In this document: piece after piece, positions 57,833-64,000 of the stretch
Layout of the letters: each line of letters opens with the position of its first letter
Position numbering within the stretch: the first letter of the stretch is position 1
Source: Shinella granuli
Lineage (GTDB): Bacteria; Pseudomonadota; Alphaproteobacteria; Rhizobiales; Rhizobiaceae
Length of the DNA: 64,000 bases
Assembly: GCF_004341885.1 (NCBI RefSeq)
Contig: NZ_SLVX01000020.1
Span: forward strand, 52,664 to 116,663
Direction of reading: 5' to 3'
The notes under the pieces: model-generated
Database searches by the model: none
Told to the model about the DNA's origin: nothing
What the model saw: only the letters and a program-made list of their open reading frames with translations
Program-made: the position numbers and the translations under genes

Positions 57833-59881
57833 ATGACCGTCAGCACTCCCATTCTCGCCGATCCCGCCGCTTCGTTCCTCAACATCCTCGGGCGGGCCCG
57901 CAACCAGCAGCTCTCGCTGACCGAGCTGTTCCAGATGACGGAAAGCCTGACGGCGGCCGGGGCGACGGCACAGGCGGGCGAACTCTACAAGCTCTGGATC
58001 GCCTTCAACGACAGCAACCCGCTGCTGCATCTTGCCTATTTCAACTATGCGGTCTCGCTCTCGAAGGCCGGCGATGCCGCCGGCGCGCTGCACGCCCTGC
58101 GCGCCGCCGTGCGCATCAACCCGCAGTTCGGCCAGGCCCATATCAATCTCGGCAGGACGCTGGAGGACTGCGGGCTGACCGGCCAGGCCGTCCAGCAATG
58201 GCGCGTCTATGCCGATGCGACCGCCGACGTCACGCCGGACAGGATCAACAACCGCCTGCTCAGCCTCCAGCATATCGGCCGCGTTCTGGAAGGCACCGGG
58301 CATCTGGAGGAAGCCGAGGCCGCCCTCTGGCAGGCCATGGAACTGCAGCCCTCGCGCCCGGAGGCCGCGCAGCACTGGATCTCGCTGCGCATGCGCCAGT
58401 GCAAATGGCCGGTCTTCACCCCTTCTCTCCATGTCACGCCGCGCCATTTCATGGATGCGACCTCGTCCATGACGATCGCCTGCTATACGGACGATCCCAT
58501 TTTCCACATGGCAAAGGCTCATCGCTACTGCCGCACGAATGTCGGCCGCCCCGCCGATCTTGCGGCCTTCACACGCAATCCGGTGCGGCAGAGGTCGGGA
58601 ACCGGGCAGCGGCTGCGCATCGGCTACCTCTCCTCGGACCTGCGCCAGCACGCGGTCGGTTTTGCGCTCAGCGAAGTGCTCGAATTGCATGACAAGGCGA
58701 GTGTCGAGGTCTTCGCCTATTATTGCGGCGACCCGGCGCCCCTCGACCAGACCCAGGCCCGCATCAAGCTGGCGGTCGACCACTGGCGCGACATCGACAC
58801 GCTCAGCGACATCGACGCCGCCCGCCAGATCGCCGCCGACGAGATCGACGTGCTCGTCGACGTCAACGGCTATACCCGCAATGCCCGCACCAAGATCTTC
58901 GCCTACCGTCCGGCACCCGTCATCGTGAACTTCTGCGGCTATCCCGGCACCATGGCGAGCCCCTACCACCAGTACATGATCGCCGACGAACGCATCGTGC
59001 CGCCGGAAAACGAGATCTACTACACCGAGAAGGTCCTGCGCATCGCCTGCAACCAGCCGGTGGACCGCAAGCGCGCGGTCTCGCCGCGCCCGACGCGCGC
59101 CAGCGTCGGCCTGCCGGAAAACGCCTTCGTCTTCGCAAGCTTCAACGGCATGCAGAAGATCACCGCCGCCTGCTTCGGCCGCTGGATGGCGATCCTGCTG
59201 GCAACGCCCGGCAGCGTGCTGTGGCTGCTCGCCGGCGACGACAGCGTCAACGAGCGCCTGAAACAGCTCGCGGCACAGAACGGGGTCGCGCCGGAGCGCA
59301 TCATCTTCGCCGGCAAGGCGCAGAATCCCGACCATCTTGCCCGCATCGGCCTTGCCGATCTCTTCCTCGACACCTTTCCCTACGGCGCCCACTCCACCGC
59401 GGCCGACGCCATCACCCAGGGCCTGCCGGTGCTGACCATCGCGGGCAAGAGCTTCGCCTCGCGCTTCTGCGCCAGCATCGTTTCGGCCGCCGGCATTCCC
59501 GAGATGGTCTGCGCCGGCCCGGACGACTACGTGCACAAGGCCGTCGCCTTCGCCCGGAACCCGGCGAGCCTTGCGGCGGTGAAGGATTCGCTGCAGCGCC
59601 AGCGTGAAACCTGCGCGCTGCGCGACATGCCGGGCCTTGCCCGCCGCCTTGAAGAGCTGTTCTGGCAGATGCAGGGCGATGCCGAGCGGGGGGAAACGCC
59701 CGTGCCCGACCTGCGCAATCTCGACGTCTACTACGAGGTCGGCGCCGAGCTTGCCGCCGCCGGCATCGAATTCGAGGACGACGAGGCCTACCGGCAGCGC
59801 TACCGCGCGGCGCTTGCCGGCCTCGATGAACACGCACCGCTCTGGCACGACGCCCGCCTCTGGCCGGCGCCGGCCGCCTGA
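57833..59881 (+). CDS. TPR-GT41 (SPINDLY-type) protein O-glycosyltransferase
   Basis: This 682-residue protein is read from the ATG at 57833 (MTVSTPILADPAASFLNILG), with GCAGGATG before it. The first 250 residues are TPR-like helices (LHLAYFNYAVSLSKAGDAAG, AHINLGRTLEDCGLTGQAVQ). From about 260 comes the GT41 catalytic part (RLRIGYLSSDLRQHAVG, DVLVDVNGYTRNAR, VNFCGYPGTM, FNGMQKI, DTFPYGAHSTAADA). Related TPR-GT41 enzymes glycosylate flagellin in Caulobacter (FlmG). Its place between flagellins makes flagellin or the Ser/Thr-rich repeat protein likely acceptors. The donor sugar is unknown. Confidence 0.85.
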   Translation: MTVSTPILADPAASFLNILGRARNQQLSLTELFQMTESLTAAGATAQAGELYKLWIAFNDSNPLLHLAYFNYAVSLSKAGDAAGALHALRAAVRINPQFGQAHINLGRTLEDCGLTGQAVQQWRVYADATADVTPDRINNRLLSLQHIGRVLEGTGHLEEAEAALWQAMELQPSRPEAAQHWISLRMRQCKWPVFTPSLHVTPRHFMDATSSMTIACYTDDPIFHMAKAHRYCRTNVGRPADLAAFTRNPVRQRSGTGQRLRIGYLSSDLRQHAVGFALSEVLELHDKASVEVFAYYCGDPAPLDQTQARIKLAVDHWRDIDTLSDIDAARQIAADEIDVLVDVNGYTRNARTKIFAYRPAPVIVNFCGYPGTMASPYHQYMIADERIVPPENEIYYTEKVLRIACNQPVDRKRAVSPRPTRASVGLPENAFVFASFNGMQKITAACFGRWMAILLATPGSVLWLLAGDDSVNERLKQLAAQNGVAPERIIFAGKAQNPDHLARIGLADLFLDTFPYGAHSTAADAITQGLPVLTIAGKSFASRFCASIVSAAGIPEMVCAGPDDYVHKAVAFARNPASLAAVKDSLQRQRETCALRDMPGLARRLEELFWQMQGDAERGETPVPDLRNLDVYYEVGAELAAAGIEFEDDEAYRQRYRAALAGLDEHAPLWHDARLWPAPAA

Positions 59882-59928
59882 CCGCTCCGGCCCGCCCGCA
59901 ACCCGAAGTTCTGAATGACGAGGACAAC

Positions 59929-61221
59929 ATGACCCCCGTAATCCTGGTGACCTTTGCCGGACGGCAGAAGCGGATGGAGATCCTCACCCAGTATGTCCGC
60001 CGGGCGATGGACCTCGGGATCATCGACGAGTGGCACATCTGGGACTTCACCCGCTCGGCAAAGGATCATGCCTGGGTGAGCCGGGAATTCGGCCCGGTGC
60101 GTTACATGGGCGCGAAAGTGCCCTACCAGCCGGTCGGCAGCGTCTCGCGCCAGGCCGCGTTCCGCACCAGCGCCCGCATCCGGCACGACCTGCACATCAC
60201 CCTCACCCCACACGACCGCCCGAACGACCATTATGAATTCGTGGTCGGCGGCTGGAAGAACACCCATTCGGCGCTGCGCAAGATCCCGCGCGAGAAGCTG
60301 GAGAACCCCGAGCGCGGCGACGACACCAATCTGTGGAGCGCGCCGACGCCCGGCGTGCTCTCCCCCGGCCGGCCGAACGATGTCGTGCTGTCGCTCGACG
60401 CGGCCGGCGTGCCGACGCTGCGCGTCAACGGCGTGACCATCGGCAGCTGGCCGGAGCTCGACATTTCCGCCGGCGCGAGCGTGCGCATGCGCGGCGGCTG
60501 GGGTGCGGACCTCGAGCTTTGCGATGCCGGCGCGGCCACGCGGCGCTATATCGGCAATCCGGGCGATCAGATGCCCTACTGGCAGGCCTACGATTATTAC
60601 GCCACGCGGCTGGAGGCCTTCTCCGACGCGGTGTTCCTGAAATGCGACGACGACATCGTCTATCTCGACATCGACGAACTGGACGGCTTCATCCAGTTCC
60701 GCCGGAACAATCCGCATTACTTCGTCGTCTCGGCCAATGTGGTGAACAACGGCGTCTGCGCCTATTTCCAGCAAGCGGCCGGTTCCATTCCACCGGGCGT
60801 CGGCCATTTCGAACTGCCGCCGGGCGGCTTCGGCGGCAGCCTCTGGGAGAGCGCCGAGCGGGCCGTGAAGCTTCACGACTTCTTCCTCGACCAGGGCGGC
60901 AGGACGCTTGCCCTTCCGACCAGGGTCGTCGACTGGACGGAGCGGCTGTCGATCAACTTCATCGCCTGGCTCGGCCGCGATCTCGCGCACATGGCCCTGC
61001 CGCGGGGCGACGACGAACACGCGCTCACCATCGGCGTTCCGAAGCTCCTGCAGCGGCCGACGGCGATCTACTCGGATTTCACCGTCAGCCACCTGAGTTT
61101 CGGCCCGCAGGAGCGCGGCTGGGACCCGAGCCCGCTCATCGAGGCCTATGAGGCACTCATGCGCGAGCGCCTCTTCCCGGCAGTGGAGAAGCCCCAGTTC
61201 GCCCTGCGGATGGCGGGCTGA
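59929..61221 (+). CDS. Putative glycosyltransferase with inserted FAMeT-like domain
   Basis: This 430-residue protein starts MTPVILVTFAGRQKRMEILT. Residues about 78-198 (ARIRHDLHITLTP, YEFVVGGWKNTHSALRKI, VRMRGGWGADLEL) resemble the beta-sandwich FAMeT/DUF-type domain found in insect and bacterial proteins. It appears to be inserted into a GT-A-like enzyme, whose metal-binding acidic motif would be KCDDDIVYLDI at about 237-247. The region after it (FVVSANVVNNGVCAYFQ) continues that fold. It lies 47 bases after the GT41 gene and 12 before glf. No exact family name can be given. Confidence 0.6.
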   Translation: MTPVILVTFAGRQKRMEILTQYVRRAMDLGIIDEWHIWDFTRSAKDHAWVSREFGPVRYMGAKVPYQPVGSVSRQAAFRTSARIRHDLHITLTPHDRPNDHYEFVVGGWKNTHSALRKIPREKLENPERGDDTNLWSAPTPGVLSPGRPNDVVLSLDAAGVPTLRVNGVTIGSWPELDISAGASVRMRGGWGADLELCDAGAATRRYIGNPGDQMPYWQAYDYYATRLEAFSDAVFLKCDDDIVYLDIDELDGFIQFRRNNPHYFVVSANVVNNGVCAYFQQAAGSIPPGVGHFELPPGGFGGSLWESAERAVKLHDFFLDQGGRTLALPTRVVDWTERLSINFIAWLGRDLAHMALPRGDDEHALTIGVPKLLQRPTAIYSDFTVSHLSFGPQERGWDPSPLIEAYEALMRERLFPAVEKPQFALRMAG

Positions 61222-62391
<1,170 letters not shown>

Positions 62392-62409
62392 GGCCACAGC
62401 CAAAACGGA

Positions 62410-62438
62410 AGAAGGCCCCGGATGAACCGGGGCCTTCT
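62410..62438. terminator. Bidirectional terminator between glf and flagellin
   Basis: A perfect 12-bp stem (AGAAGGCCCCGG / CCGGGGCCTTCT) with loop ATGAA lies between two convergent genes and can serve both. Confidence 0.85.
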
Positions 62439-62468
62439 GAGACCTTGGAGTGATCGGTCGCCCTGCGA

Positions 62469-63725
62469 TTAACGGAAGAGCGTGAGGATGCTTTCCGAAG
62501 CCGAGTTGGCGATCGACAGCGACTGGATGCCGAGCTGCTGCTGCGTCTGCAGCGCCTTAAGGCGGGTCGATTCCTCGTTCATGTCCGCATCGACCAGGCG
62601 ACCGACGCCCTTGTCGATGGATTCCGTCAGCTTCTTGACGAAGTCTTCCTGCAGGCCGATGCGCATGGCGATCGAACCCAGGTCGGCAGCGGCGCTAGTC
62701 ATCGTCTCGAGCTGATCATCGATATACTGGATCATGAAATCCAGAGCGTCGGCTTCAGTAAAACTACCACCCATCGCGGTTGCAACGTCATCCAACTTCG
62801 TGATGTCGAGGTTGTAAGCGGAGAACCCAGCATCTGCGTTGACAACGTTCGTCGGTAGATCGGCAGTATCGACGAAGTAGTCAGTGGAACCATCGTTGTA
62901 GGCAACAGCCTGACCAGTCGTCGGCGCAGTCGCGGTCAGTTTCACCCACTTGTCTTGTCCGTCAAGACGCAGGTACTCTACAGTGCCCGCATTATCAGCA
63001 ACAGTTTGATTGGTCGTCGTATTTGTCGTGAAGGTCAAGCCGAGCGTGAGCAGCTCGTTCGTGCTATAACCCTTAACGGCAGGCGACGAAGCGACGCCAT
63101 TGATCGTGATGTCGACATTAACGCCATCCGTGCCATTGTATTGCGCCTGGGCGTCAAGAATGCCCGAGCCATACGTCGTCAACGGCGTGTTGTTCGTCGA
63201 GTCAAAGAGAACAGTCTTATCGTCAAGCGTGTAACCGATCTTCTTGACCGAGACGTTGCCGTTGTCATCACGAACGAAGGAGCCGACAACGTCTTTGACC
63301 TCTGCGGCCCCGGCATCAGCCTTCAGCCAGTTTTCTCCAGAGAAAGATGCCGCATCAGCAATGCTCTTCAGCTGATCCTGAAGCTGAGCGATTTCTTCCT
63401 GAACCTTCGCCTTATCAACGCCGTCTTCGGTTGCAGCAACCAGCTTTTTCTTGATTTCCTTGACTACTTCGATAGCCGATTCCATACCCGCATAAGCGGT
63501 ATCAACCTTGGCAGCACCGAGGCCGAGGGCATCCTGAACGGCGGAGAGCGCCATGTTGTCGGAGCGCATGGTGGTCGCGATCGACCAGTAAGCAGCGTTA
63601 TCGGCAGCACCGCCGACGCGCAGGCCCGAGGAAACGCGGGCCTGTGTTTCTTCCATACCGGAGCTAATAGAACGCAGGGTCTGGAGCGCGGACATGGCCG
63701 CGACGTTGGTGAGGATGCTCGTCAT
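62469..63725 (-). CDS. Flagellin (418 residues, variable centre)
   Basis: This flagellin starts MTSILTNVAAMSALQTLRSI, with AAGGGGC before it. It ends IANSASESILTLFR, with the same DADMNEESTRLKALQTQQQL coiled coil as the other copy. The central region (about residues 140-330) is longer, Thr/Asn/Gln-rich and its DNA is clearly less GC-rich than the ends. It may be a different filament subunit (FlaC/FlaD-like) or a swapped antigenic domain. The upstream site TTAA-N7-CTAA is one base off the CtrA consensus. Confidence 0.94.
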   Translation of the reverse strand: MTSILTNVAAMSALQTLRSISSGMEETQARVSSGLRVGGAADNAAYWSIATTMRSDNMALSAVQDALGLGAAKVDTAYAGMESAIEVVKEIKKKLVAATEDGVDKAKVQEEIAQLQDQLKSIADAASFSGENWLKADAGAAEVKDVVGSFVRDDNGNVSVKKIGYTLDDKTVLFDSTNNTPLTTYGSGILDAQAQYNGTDGVNVDITINGVASSPAVKGYSTNELLTLGLTFTTNTTTNQTVADNAGTVEYLRLDGQDKWVKLTATAPTTGQAVAYNDGSTDYFVDTADLPTNVVNADAGFSAYNLDITKLDDVATAMGGSFTEADALDFMIQYIDDQLETMTSAAADLGSIAMRIGLQEDFVKKLTESIDKGVGRLVDADMNEESTRLKALQTQQQLGIQSLSIANSASESILTLFR

Positions 63726-63869
63726 TGAATAAGTGCCCCTTGATTGGCTGAATGAGAAGGGACATTCCGGATTTCACCGGGGAGTGGCAGTCAGCATCAT
63801 GCTTGCCAAATCCTTGATTATTCAGGGATTGGCTCGCCACTTCGATGCTCCTAACTAATGCCAACATAG

Positions 63870-63884
63870 TTAACGCTTTGCTAA
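63870..63884. promoter_or_regulatory. Imperfect CtrA-type site before flagellin 2
   Basis: TTAACGCTTTGCTAA matches TTAA-N7-TTAA except for one base (CTAA). It lies 145 bases before the flagellin ATG, much like the sites of the first flagellin. Confidence 0.5.
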
Positions 63885-63906
63885 AAGCGCAGTTTTTTTG
63901 CGCGAG

Positions 63907-64000
63907 TGTCAACGGCGGAGTAAAAACCGGCCACGGGGCGGAGCAAAAGTCGGCCACTGCGGCGCCGGCCTGAGACCGCCGGGAGGGCTTAAGCCCGAGC
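63907..64000. mobile_element. Probable IS21-family insertion sequence end
   Basis: From TGTCAAC at 63907 the sequence holds two 21-base direct repeats, 63914-63934 and 63937-63957 (GGCGGAG-YAAAA-RY-CGGCCAC), 18 of 21 identical. A start of TG and paired repeats near the end are typical of IS21-type elements, whose transposase binds them. The body and genes would lie beyond the window. The insertion stands just upstream of the flagellin 2 promoter region. Confidence 0.5.

Overview
The window reads as chromosome of a high-GC alphaproteobacterium of the Rhizobiaceae. The grounds are the rhizobial flagellar order (flgE-flgK-flgL-flaF-flbT-flgD-fliQ-flhA-fliR, with motB-motC-fliK, a lytic transglycosylase and Rem), an aglEFGAK operon with divergent aglR, a zwf-pgl-edd Entner-Doudoroff operon, and perfect CtrA-type TTAA-N7-TTAA sites. 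A Sinorhizobium/Ensifer-, Rhizobium- or Shinella-like genome fits; the genus cannot be fixed from this sequence.

Positions 1-24400 are mostly housekeeping metabolism. They hold the 5' part of acetoacetyl-CoA synthetase, an AsmA-like protein and a potFGHI putrescine importer. A RamB/ScfR-type regulator is divergent from isocitrate lyase (aceA), which has a small partner gene. A LysR-type regulator, a large chemoreceptor and a YhiN-type flavoprotein follow. Next come puuA-puuB (gamma-glutamylation and oxidation of putrescine), zwf-pgl-edd, a palindromic MITE-like repeat and a PilZ-like protein. Positions 24400-34540 hold the alpha-glucoside uptake and hydrolysis operon aglE-F-G-A-K with its LacI-type regulator and operators, folD, and a WecG/TagA/CpsF glycosyltransferase translationally coupled to a tiny upstream ORF.

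Positions 34580-52830 are one long minus-strand flagellar locus. It runs from a flagellin through FliH-like, MotB, MotC, FliK, lytic transglycosylase, Rem, FlgE, FlgK, FlgL, FlaF, FlbT, FlgD, FliQ, FlhA, FliR and a FliJ-like protein to a FlgJ/CheL-type rod protein, a FlgN-like protein and a MotF-like membrane protein. Many stop/start codons overlap as ATGA.

Positions 52830-64000 are the most unusual part. A divergent plus-strand gene encodes a 1359-residue protein made almost entirely of octapeptide repeats (consensus [IVL]-A-x-L-[ST]-[ST]-x-Q). These are arranged in exact 408-bp, 17-octad super-repeats. Its N-terminus (MTSIITN) nearly copies that of both flagellins (MTSILTN), and a perfect CtrA-type site lies upstream, as for flagellin and rem. 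Behind it follow a TPR-GT41 (SPINDLY-type) glycosyltransferase, a putative glycosyltransferase with an inserted FAMeT-like beta domain, and UDP-galactopyranose mutase. A second, longer flagellin with a compositionally distinct centre closes the cluster. I infer a flagellum-linked surface-protein and glycosylation module. The last ~95 bases look like the end of an IS21-type insertion sequence.
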